In this document: positions 43,946 through 52,403 of the stretch, piece by piece
Layout of the letters: each line of letters opens with the position of its first letter
Numbering within the stretch: position 1 is the first letter of the stretch
Assembly (NCBI GenBank): GCA_039698035.1
Contig: JBDKSW010000015.1
Coordinates: 1-64,000, forward strand
DNA length: 64,000 nucleotides
DNA from: JAJFUI01 sp039698035
GTDB lineage: Bacteria; Planctomycetota; Planctomycetia; Pirellulales; Thermoguttaceae
Reading direction: 5' to 3'
Position numbers and translations under genes: made by a program
Notes under the pieces: model-generated
The model's database searches: none
The model's input: only the letters and a program-made list of their open reading frames with translations
Told to the model about the DNA's origin: nothing

Positions 43946-45901
43946 TCACTTTCTGCGTTTGGCCGTCTTGCGGTGCGGGCGGTAGCCGGCCGGCTGATCT
44001 TTGTTGGACGCACGTGCCGGCGAGACGCTTCCGCCCGGGCGATTGGCCCTGGGGTGGGCGACCAACTTGGGCGGGCGCGAGGGGATGAGACACTCGGGCC
44101 CATCGCCGATCAAGTCCCGCCGGCCGGCCTCTTCGAGGGCCGTGCGAACGTCGGCATCATTCTCCGGCTTGAAGAATTGCATCAAGGCCCGCTGCAAACG
44201 CCGCTCGCGCGCACCGCGGGCGACGTAGACCGGCCGTCCGCTCATCGGGTCGAGGCCCGTGTAGTACATGGCCGTGGCGATGTCCATCGGCGCGGGGATG
44301 AAGTCTTGCACTTTGTCCGGCCTAAGCCCGTGCCGCTTCAGGTAGAGGGCTAGCTCGATCATGGCCGCTAGGTCGCAACCGGGATGTCCCGCGAGGAAAT
44401 AGGGCACCAGATACTGCCGCTTGCCGGCGGCGGCCGAATGCCGCAGGAATTGTTCCGAGAAGGCCTCGAACTGCTCGATGCCCGGCTTGTGCATCCGACG
44501 CAACACCTCGGCATGGCAATGCTCGGGGGCCACTTTCAGCAGTCCGCCCGTGTGATGGCGGGCAATCTGGCCGATATATTCGGGGCTGCGCAGGGCCAAG
44601 TCCATGCGGATCCCGGAGGCGACCAGCGCCTGCCGCACCCCGGGTTCGTGTCGCACGGCTTCGAGCAACCGCAACAGCGGACCGTGGTCGGTCGCCAGAC
44701 GCGGGCAAATCGTCGGCCAAAGGCAACTCAGCCGCCGACACTGGGCGCGGGCCTCTGGCACTGTGCAGCCCATCCGATACATGTTGGCCGTGGGACCGCC
44801 CAGGTCGCTGAGGACGCCCGAGAAGCCGGGCTCTTGGGCCATTCGACGAATTTCGCCGAGCACCGACGCCTCGCTGCGGCTCTGGACGATCCGTCCCTCG
44901 TGCAGGGTGATCGAGCAGAACGCACAACCGCCGAAACAGCCCCGCATGATCTGGATCGAGTCTTTCACGACCTCGAAGGCCGGAATTCGCTGCTTCCCAT
45001 AGCTGGGGTGTGGCCGCCGCGTGTATGGCAGGCCGTAGATGCGGTCGATCTCCTCGCCGGGCAACGGCTGGGCCGGCCGATTCACGACGACCGCTTCGCG
45101 ACCGTGGCGTTGCACCAATGGGCGGCCGCGGTCCGGGTTCGTCTCCTCATGGATGATTCGCGTCATCGCGGCGAAGGCTGCCTTGTCGGTCACCGCCGTT
45201 TCGTAGCTGGGCAGCAGCACGGGGGCGGGCGACGCGGCCTCGATGGCCGCTTCGCACTCGCTGGCCCCAAGCCGGTAGGCGACGCCGCGAATGTCGCGCA
45301 ACTGGTGGACTGGCTCGCCGGCCGCCAGACGCTTGACGATCTCGACCAGCGGACGCTCGCCCATGCCGAATACCAGCAGATCGGCTTTCGCGTCCAACAA
45401 GATCGAGCGGCGGACCTTGTCGCTCCAATAATCGTAGTGGGCCAATCGGCGCAAACTGGCTTCGACGCCGCCGGCGATGACCGGCACGCCTCGGTAGGCC
45501 TCGCGCGCCCGTTGGCAATAGGCCAATGTCGCCCGATCGGGACGGCGGCCCGCCTGCCCCCCGGGACTGTAGGCGTCGTCGTTCCGCACCTTGCGAGCGG
45601 CCGTGTAATGGTTCAGCATCGAGTCCATGTTGCCGGCGCTGACCGCAAAACAGATCCGAGGGCGGCCAAACGTCCTCCAGGCGTCGCACGTATGCCAGTC
45701 GGGCTGGCTCAGGATGGCGACGCGAAACCCCTCGGCTTCGAGCACTCGTCCCAGCAGGGCCATCGCAAAGCTCGGGTGGTCCACGTAGGCGTCGCCCGTG
45801 ACGAACACCACGTCGACGGCGTCCCATTGCCGCGCAGCCATTTCGGCCGGGGTCATCGGCAGCGGGCGAATCGTCGTCGAGGGGGATTGTCTGGAGGACA
45901 T
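43946..45901 (-). CDS. YgiQ-family radical SAM protein
   Basis: The N-terminal domain is typical of YgiQ (DVVFVTGDAYVDHPSFAMALLGRVLEAEGF). The radical-SAM core has IQIMRGCFGGCAFCSITLHEG (CX3CX2C) and SDLGGPTANMYRMGC, with family signature RQYLVPYFLAGHPGC. The basic C-terminal tail (ASNKDQPAGYRPHRKTAKRRK) is variable and common in the family. The biochemical reaction of YgiQ is not established. ATG 45901 is preferred over the TTG at 45907. It is divergent from the GT9 gene and the first gene of a three-gene unit. Confidence 0.92.
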   Translation of the reverse strand: MSSRQSPSTTIRPLPMTPAEMAARQWDAVDVVFVTGDAYVDHPSFAMALLGRVLEAEGFRVAILSQPDWHTCDAWRTFGRPRICFAVSAGNMDSMLNHYTAARKVRNDDAYSPGGQAGRRPDRATLAYCQRAREAYRGVPVIAGGVEASLRRLAHYDYWSDKVRRSILLDAKADLLVFGMGERPLVEIVKRLAAGEPVHQLRDIRGVAYRLGASECEAAIEAASPAPVLLPSYETAVTDKAAFAAMTRIIHEETNPDRGRPLVQRHGREAVVVNRPAQPLPGEEIDRIYGLPYTRRPHPSYGKQRIPAFEVVKDSIQIMRGCFGGCAFCSITLHEGRIVQSRSEASVLGEIRRMAQEPGFSGVLSDLGGPTANMYRMGCTVPEARAQCRRLSCLWPTICPRLATDHGPLLRLLEAVRHEPGVRQALVASGIRMDLALRSPEYIGQIARHHTGGLLKVAPEHCHAEVLRRMHKPGIEQFEAFSEQFLRHSAAAGKRQYLVPYFLAGHPGCDLAAMIELALYLKRHGLRPDKVQDFIPAPMDIATAMYYTGLDPMSGRPVYVARGARERRLQRALMQFFKPENDADVRTALEEAGRRDLIGDGPECLIPSRPPKLVAHPRANRPGGSVSPARASNKDQPAGYRPHRKTAKRRK

Positions 45902-45942
45902 GGGCAATCACGTATTTTACGCCACTTCCGCCCGCCCGCCTA

Positions 45943-45972
45943 TTGGGCGATCCCCGTCGGCGTCGCTATAAT
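45943..45972 (+). promoter_or_regulatory. Promoter for the GT9-mutY pair
   Basis: TTGGGC (45943-45948) and a perfect TATAAT (45967-45972) have an 18-base spacer. A start point about seven bases downstream would fall on or next to the ATG at 45980, leaving almost no leader. Confidence 0.5.
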
Positions 45973-45979
45973 GCGGCGA

Positions 45980-47017
45980 ATGAAAACGGACGGAAAATGG
46001 CCCCGGATTCTGATCGTTCGCCTCAGCGCGATCGGCGATGCGATTCAGACGATGCCGGTTGCGTGCGCCTTGCGGGAACGATTTCCCGAGGCGTTTCTCG
46101 CCTGGGCCGTCGAGCAAAGGGCCGGCGGGCTGCTCGCGGGGCACGAATCGCTCGACGAGCTGATCCTGCTGCCACGCGGCTGGTTGAAGTCGCCCAGTGT
46201 CGTGTGGGGGCTGCGTCGGCGGCTTCGGGACCTTCGGTTCGACGTGGCCGTCGATGTGCAAAGCTTGACGAAATCGGCCGTTGTGGCTTGGCTTTCTGGG
46301 GCCCGGCGACGAATCGGTTTCGGAAACCCGGGCGGCCGCGAACTGAGCCAGTGGTTCAACAACGAGCGAGTCGATCCCAAATCGACGCACGTCGTGGATC
46401 GCTATCTCGAACTGCTCCGGCCGCTTGGCATCGCGCCGGCCCGCGTGCGATTTCAGGTGCCGGAAACCGAGGAAGACGCCGGCCGGGCCAAGCAGATGAT
46501 TCACGACGCCGGCCTGACGGACGGCTTTGCCATCATCAATCCGGGAGCAGGTTGGCCGTCGAAGCTCTGGCCGACGGACCGCTATGGCGCCGTCGCGCGG
46601 CATCTGGCCGAGACCGTGCGGCTGCCGACGCTGGTCGTTTGGGCCGGTTCGGCCGAGCAGACGTTGGCCCGGCAGGTTGCGGTTCACGGCGGCCCCTTGA
46701 CGCAGGTGGCGCCGCGCACCACGCTCCGCGAGTTGGCCGCCCTGGCGCGCCGGGCGAGGCTGTTCCTTGGAGCGGACACCGGACCGCTGCACTTGGCCGC
46801 CGCCGTCGGCACGCCCTGCGTCGGCCTTTACGGCCCCTGGCCGGCGATGAGGCACGGGCCGTATGGTTCGCAAAACATCTCGCTCCAGCAGATGGTCTTC
46901 GAGGGTTCCGCCCGGGCACGCCGGACGGCGCCGGCCGTGTACATGGAAAGCATCACGGCCGCGATGGCCTGCGCGGCGTGCGACAACATTCTGCGGCGCG
47001 ATGCGCCAAGGCAATGA
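45980..47017 (+). CDS. GT9 family glycosyltransferase (ADP-heptose:LPS heptosyltransferase-like)
   Basis: The 345-residue protein has two Rossmann domains of the GT9 family. Features are ILIVRLSAIGDAIQTMPVACAL at the start, DVAVDVQSLTKSAVVAWLSGA, FAIINPGAGWPSKLWP and LFLGADTGPLHLAAAVGTP; the last is the sugar-nucleotide site. It probably adds a heptose or related sugar to the lipopolysaccharide core at the inner membrane. ATG 45980 is chosen over 45971 because the latter overlaps the -10 box. The end overlaps mutY by four bases (ATGA). Confidence 0.88.
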   Translation: MKTDGKWPRILIVRLSAIGDAIQTMPVACALRERFPEAFLAWAVEQRAGGLLAGHESLDELILLPRGWLKSPSVVWGLRRRLRDLRFDVAVDVQSLTKSAVVAWLSGARRRIGFGNPGGRELSQWFNNERVDPKSTHVVDRYLELLRPLGIAPARVRFQVPETEEDAGRAKQMIHDAGLTDGFAIINPGAGWPSKLWPTDRYGAVARHLAETVRLPTLVVWAGSAEQTLARQVAVHGGPLTQVAPRTTLRELAALARRARLFLGADTGPLHLAAAVGTPCVGLYGPWPAMRHGPYGSQNISLQQMVFEGSARARRTAPAVYMESITAAMACAACDNILRRDAPRQ

Positions 47018-48120
47018 TGACCACGGAACCGATGACGCTTCCCGACACGGCTTGGTTTACGGCGTTTCGGCGGCGCGCGCTCCGTTGGTATGCTCGCCAC
47101 GCGCGGGCGCTGCCGTGGCGTCGCTCGCGCGATCCGTACCGCGTGTGGCTGAGCGAAACCATGCTCCAGCAGACGCAGGTCGAAACGGTTATCGGCTATT
47201 TTGACCGGTTCCTGCAGGCGTTGCCGACCGTCGAAGCCCTTGCCCAGGCGGACGAACAAGATGTGCTTCGCTTGTGGGAAGGATTGGGCTACTATCGCCG
47301 GGCGCGACAGCTTCATCGGGCAGCGAAGGTCCTTGTGGCCGAGCATGGCGGTCGGTTTCCTTGCGATCCGTCGGTCGTGCGCGACCTGCCAGGCATCGGT
47401 CGCTACACGGCCGGGGCCGTGCTGTCAATCGCCTTCGACGCGCGGCAGCCGATCCTGGAGGCCAACACGTTGCGGCTCTGGAGCCGGCTGTTGGGGTTCG
47501 ACGGCGATCCGCAATCGGGCGAAGGTCAGCGATTGCTTTGGGCGGCGGCCGAAGCCGTGCTGCCGCGCCGCGGCGCCGGACGCTTGAACCAGGCGCTCAT
47601 GGATCTGGGAAGCCAGGTCTGCGCGTCCCGAACGCCGCGGTGCGACTCCTGCCCGGCCGCGTCCTGCTGCCGTGCGAATCAAGAGGGGCGACAAGCCGAC
47701 ATTCCGCGTCCCAAAGCGAAGCCGCCGGTCGAGGCCGTTCGCGAAGCGGCCGTCGTGGTGCTGCGCGGCGACCGCGTCCTCCTGATCCGTTGGCCGGAGG
47801 GACGCCGCTGGGCCGGCCTCTGGGATTTTCCGCGATTCACGATGACCGCGGCAACGCCGGCCGCCGTGCGGCGTGAATTGGTGGAAAACGTTCGGGCAAT
47901 GACCGGCATGAGCGTCGTGCCTGGCCAACGAATTCACGCGTTGACGCATACCGTAACGCGGTTTCGGATCCGCTTGGAATGTTATCGGGCGGAGCCTATC
48001 TCGCGGGATCGGACCGTGACGCCGACGGTCGAGATGCGTTGGGTTCGGCCGACCGCGCTAAATGGCTACCCGCTAAGCAGCACGGGTCGAATCCTGAGCG
48101 GGCTGATCGCCGCGTGCTAA
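47014..48120 (+). CDS. mutY: Adenine DNA glycosylase MutY
   Basis: MutY removes adenine mispaired with 8-oxoguanine. It shows SETMLQQTQVETV with the catalytic Glu (48), the helix-hairpin-helix LPGIGRYTAGAVLSIA, and a [4Fe-4S] cluster with C203, C210, C213 and C219 (CX6CX2CX5C). A C-terminal NUDIX-like domain (VVLRGDRVLLIRWPEGRRWA) would read 8-oxoG. The usual catalytic Asp position (LDGNV in E. coli) is here LEANT, so Asp is replaced by Glu149. The start overlaps the GT9 stop (ATGA). The stop overlaps that of hom on the opposite strand. Confidence 0.94.
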   Translation: MMTTEPMTLPDTAWFTAFRRRALRWYARHARALPWRRSRDPYRVWLSETMLQQTQVETVIGYFDRFLQALPTVEALAQADEQDVLRLWEGLGYYRRARQLHRAAKVLVAEHGGRFPCDPSVVRDLPGIGRYTAGAVLSIAFDARQPILEANTLRLWSRLLGFDGDPQSGEGQRLLWAAAEAVLPRRGAGRLNQALMDLGSQVCASRTPRCDSCPAASCCRANQEGRQADIPRPKAKPPVEAVREAAVVVLRGDRVLLIRWPEGRRWAGLWDFPRFTMTAATPAAVRRELVENVRAMTGMSVVPGQRIHALTHTVTRFRIRLECYRAEPISRDRTVTPTVEMRWVRPTALNGYPLSSTGRILSGLIAAC

Positions 48121-49421
48121 TCCCGCACCCGCATCCGCACACCGCCGGGGCAGACGCCGGCCAACTGTGAAATGGCTTTCATCGCGGCGGCCATGTCGCC
48201 TTCTGGGGCCGTGTGGGTCATAATCATCAGTGGCACAACCTTGGAAGTTGCCTCTTCGTCCGTTTCATGCAAGATGACCGAGGCCATCGAGATGCCGTGG
48301 CGGCCGAGGATGCCGCTGATCTCGGACATGACGCCAGGCCGGTCGTCCACGTTGAGCCGCAGGTAGAAGCGGCCCAGAGCTTCGGCCGGATTGCGGAGCG
48401 AGACGGCCGACTCGATGTTGCTGTCCCAAAGGTTGAGTGTCTGGAACGTGATGGCCCAGCGGCCGACGACCGTGTCGATCAAATCGGCGATGACGGCCGA
48501 GGCCGTTGGCATCTGGCCCGCGCCGAGGCCGTGGAAAAAAAGCCGTCCGACGGCGTCGCCGACCACGCGAATGGCGTTGTAGGCCCCGCGCACCTCGGCC
48601 AGCGGCGTGCCGTGCCGCACCAGGGTGGGCGAAACGTGCAGTTCCAGCCCTTCGGGCGCCATTTCCGCGACGGCGAGCAACTTGATGCTGTAGCCGAGTT
48701 CCTTGGCATACCGGATGTCGGCCACATCGACCATGTCGATTCCGACGCGTGGAATTTCGCGCCAGTTGACGCGGACGCCGAAGGCCAGATGTGCAAGAAT
48801 GGCCAGCTTCTGGGCGGCGTCCGTGCCGTGAACGTCCATCGTCGGGTTGGCTTCGGCATAGCCGCGCTGCTGGGCCTCGGCCAGCGCAGCGTCGTACTCG
48901 GCGTCGCCCTCCTCCATCTGCGTCAGGATGAAGTTGCTCGTGCTGTTCAGGATGCCATGGACCGACTCGATTTGATTCGCGGCCAGGCACTGGGTGACTG
49001 CGGCGATGATGGGAATGCCGCCGCCGACGGCCGCCTCGAAGGCGATCGAGCGACCCGCGCGCCGGGCGGCCGCGAACAGCTCTGGCCCGTGCTCGGCCAG
49101 CAGGGCCTTGTTGGCCGTGATGACGTCCTTGCCACTCTCCAACAGCTTCAGCATGATCGACCGGGCCGGCTCCAGGCCGCCGATCAGTTCGATGACGACC
49201 GAGATCTCGGGATCGTTGACGACCTCATCCAAGTTGGCCGTCAGCAGACCAGGCGGGAGAACGAGGTTCCTGGGCCGTTTAAGGTCCGTGTCAACCACTC
49301 GCACGAGTTCAAGCCGCTTGCCCGCGTGGCGTGCGAACCGGTCGCCGCGCTCGAGCAGAAGCCGTGCAACGCCTGCACCGATGGTGCCGAACCCGATGAT
49401 GGCTACTTTGGCAACGTCCAT
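48117..49421 (-). CDS. hom: Homoserine dehydrogenase with C-terminal ACT domain
   Basis: The enzyme reduces aspartate semialdehyde to homoserine in the threonine and methionine pathway. It has an NAD(P) fold (VAIIGFGTIGAGVARLL), a substrate region KDVITANKALLAEHG, GGGIPII and LNSTSNFILTQM. The catalytic stretch includes PTMDVHGTDAAQKLAILA, and RPGVMSEISGILGRHGISMASV opens the ACT domain (about 345-430). The ACT domain implies feedback by an amino acid, commonly threonine. ATG 49421 gives 434 residues, the normal length. It is convergent with mutY, overlapping by four bases. Confidence 0.95.
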   Translation of the reverse strand: MDVAKVAIIGFGTIGAGVARLLLERGDRFARHAGKRLELVRVVDTDLKRPRNLVLPPGLLTANLDEVVNDPEISVVIELIGGLEPARSIMLKLLESGKDVITANKALLAEHGPELFAAARRAGRSIAFEAAVGGGIPIIAAVTQCLAANQIESVHGILNSTSNFILTQMEEGDAEYDAALAEAQQRGYAEANPTMDVHGTDAAQKLAILAHLAFGVRVNWREIPRVGIDMVDVADIRYAKELGYSIKLLAVAEMAPEGLELHVSPTLVRHGTPLAEVRGAYNAIRVVGDAVGRLFFHGLGAGQMPTASAVIADLIDTVVGRWAITFQTLNLWDSNIESAVSLRNPAEALGRFYLRLNVDDRPGVMSEISGILGRHGISMASVILHETDEEATSKVVPLMIMTHTAPEGDMAAAMKAISQLAGVCPGGVRMRVRD

Positions 49422-49662
49422 GACTGTGCCACCCCCCCTGGAAGCGATCGTGCCACCGAACAACGGTATCCTAGGCCCCAAACCACAAGGCGTCAAGGCG
49501 ATGGCGAGGCCAATTCGCACCGGCTTGGGCGCGTTGGCAAACCGGAGGTTGGGCGGCAACGCTTGCGCCGAACCAGACGCCGTCGGCCACTTGACGCTCG
49601 TCGGTGGAACGGACACGATAGGAGACAGTTTCTTCAGGCAAAACGACCCGGCAACAACGGTG

Positions 49663-51159
49663 ATGACGATGAGCGAGAAGGCATATCTGGCGGTGGATAT
49701 CGGTGCTTCCAGCGGGCGGCACCTCCTCGGACTTTTCGACGGACAGCGATTGCGGCTCGAAGAGACCTATCGGTTCGAGAACGGACCGGTCGAAGTCGAT
49801 GGCCGGCTTTACTGGGACCTGCTGGGCCAGTGGTCGCACATCCGCCAGGGCCTTCGAGCGTCGGGCGCCAAGTACGGCCAAGCGATCACCAGCGTCGGCG
49901 TCGATACCTGGGGCGTCGATTTCGGACTCTTGGGACGCGGCGACGAACTGCTGGGCAATCCCTACCATTACCGCGACTGCCGCACCAACGGCATGATGGA
50001 GCGCGCGTTCAGCACCGTCAGCCGAGCGGAAATCTTTCGCCAAACCGGGCTGCAATTTATGCAGTTTAACTCCCTCTACCAATTGCTGGCGATGAAACTT
50101 GGCAACTCGCCCCTGCTGGACGCGGCCGAGTCCCTGCTCCTGATGCCCGACCTGTTCCACTGGCTCCTGAGCGGCGTCAAGTGCAACGAAATGACCGACT
50201 CGAGCACGAGCCAGTTCTACAATCCGGTGACCGGCACATGGGCGACCGAACTTCTCGATAAGCTCGGCCTGCCGAAGCAGTTGCTTGGCAAGATTGTGCA
50301 GCCTGGCACTACCTTGGGCGCACTGCGGCCGAGCGTGGCTGCCGAGAGCGGTTTGCAGGGGACGAAGGTCGTCCTGCCAGGCACGCACGATACGGCCAGC
50401 GCTGTGATGGCCGTCCCGGCCGCCAGCCGACCCGGCGTGCAGCCCGACTGGTGCTACGTCAGCCTCGGCACCTGGGCCTTGATGGGCATCGAGCTGCCCC
50501 GGCCGCTTGTGAACGACGCCGTGATGAAGCTCAACTTCACCAACGAAGGCGGCGTCGGTGGCACCACGCGGTTACTGAAGAACATCGGCGGCCTCTGGCT
50601 CGTCCAGGAATGTCGGCGGGTCTGGAATCAGGCGGGCGCGAACCTCGACTGGGAAGCCCTCAACAAGCTAAGCGCGGCCGCCCCGGCCCTCAAGTCGCTG
50701 GTCGATCCCGACGCGCCCGAGTTCCTTGCCCCCGGCGACATGCCCGAGGCGATCCGCGCGTTCTGCCGCCGCACGGGCCAGCCCGCGCCCGAGGACCGCG
50801 GCGCGGTGATTCGCTGCGCCTTGGAAAGCATCGCGTTGAAGTTCCGCCACGTCTTCAAGATGTGCGAGGAACTGAACGGCGGTCGCCTGGAGACGATTCA
50901 CGTTGTTGGCGGCGGCACCAAAAACCGCCAGCTTTGCCAAGCGGCTGCCGACGCCTGCGGCCGTCGTGTCGTGGCCGGCCCCGTCGAAGCCACCGCCATC
51001 GGCAATCTGATGATGCAGGCCGTTGCGGCCGGCGATGTCGCCTCGATCGCCGAAGCCCGCGAAGTGATCCGCCGCAGCTTCCCAGTCGAAGAATACGAGC
51101 CGAAGAACACGCCCGCCTGGGACGAGGCGTATTCCAGGTTCTTGAAAATCTTGGCGTGA
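49663..51159 (+). CDS. rhaB: L-rhamnulokinase
   Basis: RhaB phosphorylates L-rhamnulose to rhamnulose 1-phosphate. It belongs to the FGGY kinase family. VDIGASSGRHLLGLF binds ATP, TSVGVDTWGVDFGLLGRG and PYHYRDCRTNGMM follow, and LPGTHDTASAVMAVP is the ATP-site signature. FLAPGDMPEAIRAFCRRTGQ is typical of RhaB. ATG 49663 is chosen (alternative 49669); no good ribosome site is seen. The gene lies 17 kb from rhaA-rhaT on the same strand, with a hairpin and a Gfo/Idh gene downstream. The aldolase RhaD is not in the window. Confidence 0.93.
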   Translation: MTMSEKAYLAVDIGASSGRHLLGLFDGQRLRLEETYRFENGPVEVDGRLYWDLLGQWSHIRQGLRASGAKYGQAITSVGVDTWGVDFGLLGRGDELLGNPYHYRDCRTNGMMERAFSTVSRAEIFRQTGLQFMQFNSLYQLLAMKLGNSPLLDAAESLLLMPDLFHWLLSGVKCNEMTDSSTSQFYNPVTGTWATELLDKLGLPKQLLGKIVQPGTTLGALRPSVAAESGLQGTKVVLPGTHDTASAVMAVPAASRPGVQPDWCYVSLGTWALMGIELPRPLVNDAVMKLNFTNEGGVGGTTRLLKNIGGLWLVQECRRVWNQAGANLDWEALNKLSAAAPALKSLVDPDAPEFLAPGDMPEAIRAFCRRTGQPAPEDRGAVIRCALESIALKFRHVFKMCEELNGGRLETIHVVGGGTKNRQLCQAAADACGRRVVAGPVEATAIGNLMMQAVAAGDVASIAEAREVIRRSFPVEEYEPKNTPAWDEAYSRFLKILA

Positions 51160-51199
51160 TTCGTCAAGACGAGGCCGACTTCGTTCAGCCCATTTTGAG

Positions 51200-51255
51200 A
51201 ACAGGAGGAAACAGAGGATACGGAGAATATCGATATCGCTGTTTCCTCCTGTTCA
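51200..51255. terminator. Long hairpin between rhaB and a Gfo/Idh gene
   Basis: GAACAGGAGGAAACAG (51200-51215) and CTGTTTCCTCCTGTTC (51240-51255) are exact reverse complements, giving a 16-bp stem with a 24-base loop. AATACGTCTGTTTTG follows. It may terminate or attenuate rhaB transcription, or be an interspersed repeat. Confidence 0.55.
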
Positions 51256-51328
51256 ATACGTCTGTTTTGATGCAAAGCGCGTTTGACGCGAGCATCACCA
51301 CAACGACCCCCATTTCTCGGAGCAACAC

Positions 51329-52369
51329 ATGATTCGCGTCGGTATCGCTGGCATCGGGTTCATGGGCATGACCCATTATCGGGCTTACCAGAAGATTCGC
51401 GGCGTCAAGGTCGAGGCCCTCTGCGAGCAGGACCCGAAGCGCTTGGCCGGTGACTGGCGCTCGATCAAAGGCAATTTTGGCCCGCAAGGCGAGATGATGG
51501 ACCTCAGCGGCGTCCGCCGCTACGCCAAGTTCGATGACCTGATCGCCGACCCGGACTTGGACCTGATCGACATCTGCCTGCCGCCGGCGGCCCATCCGGC
51601 AATGACAATCGCAGCCCTGCGGGCAGGCAAGCACGTCTTCTGCGAAAAGCCCATCGCGCTCGAGCCGGCCGACGCCGTGCGCATGGTCGATGCGGCGAAG
51701 AAAGCCCAACGGCTGCTGATGATCGGCCACGTGTTGCCATTCTTCCCCGAGTATCAGTTCGCCTATCAGGCCATCGCCAGCGGCAAGTACGGGCAACTGC
51801 TCGGCGGCCATTTCAAGCGGATCATTTCGGACCCGCAGTGGCTGCCCGACTTCTACGACCCGACGAAAGTGGGCGGGCCGATGCTCGACCTGCACGTCCA
51901 CGACGCGCATTTCATCCGGCTCGTGTTCGGAATGCCGAAGGCCGTGCACAGCGTCGGCACAATGCGCGGTCCGGTCGTCGAGCGATTCACGACCCAGTTC
52001 CTCTACGACCCGCCGCGAATGGTCACGGCCGCAAGCGGCGTCATCGGCCAGCAAGGCCGCCCGTTCACGCACGCCTACGAGATCTACTTGGAAAAGGCGA
52101 CGCTGCTGTTCGACTACATGGCCCTGCCCAAGATCGGCGACGCGGTTACTCCGCTCACCGTGCTCACGGCCGACGGCAAGGCCACGCGGCCGAAGCTGCC
52201 CGGCGGCGATCCCACGGTGGCGTTCGTGGCCGAGCTGGGCGAGGTCGTCCGCTCGGTGAAAGCCAATCGACCGTCGCCGCTGCTGGCCGGCGAACTGGCC
52301 CGCGACGCGGTCGTCTTGTGCCGCAAGCAGACCGAGTCGGTCGTCAAGGGCCGCGCGGTGAAGGTCTAG
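51329..52369 (+). CDS. Gfo/Idh/MocA-family oxidoreductase
   Basis: The N-terminal NAD(P) fold has VGIAGIGFMGMTHYRAY, and VFCEKPIALEPADAVRM holds the family EKP motif with the catalytic Lys. The central beta-sheet domain carries PMLDLHVHDAHFIRLVFG. Such enzymes oxidise or reduce sugars, inositols or sugar acids; the substrate is unknown. It lies 169 bases after rhaB, and a link to rhamnose use is possible but unsupported by sequence. The closing C-terminal helix carries the polar region ARDAVVLCRKQTESV. Confidence 0.9.
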   Translation: MIRVGIAGIGFMGMTHYRAYQKIRGVKVEALCEQDPKRLAGDWRSIKGNFGPQGEMMDLSGVRRYAKFDDLIADPDLDLIDICLPPAAHPAMTIAALRAGKHVFCEKPIALEPADAVRMVDAAKKAQRLLMIGHVLPFFPEYQFAYQAIASGKYGQLLGGHFKRIISDPQWLPDFYDPTKVGGPMLDLHVHDAHFIRLVFGMPKAVHSVGTMRGPVVERFTTQFLYDPPRMVTAASGVIGQQGRPFTHAYEIYLEKATLLFDYMALPKIGDAVTPLTVLTADGKATRPKLPGGDPTVAFVAELGEVVRSVKANRPSPLLAGELARDAVVLCRKQTESVVKGRAVKV

Positions 52370-52403
52370 CTCCCCTCGCCCAACAAGCGAGACCGGCCGG
52401 GCG

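Noticed and set aside
44384..45979. N-terminal extension of the GT9 frame
   Set aside because: It is antisense to YgiQ and unrelated to GT9; the homologous part starts at 45980.
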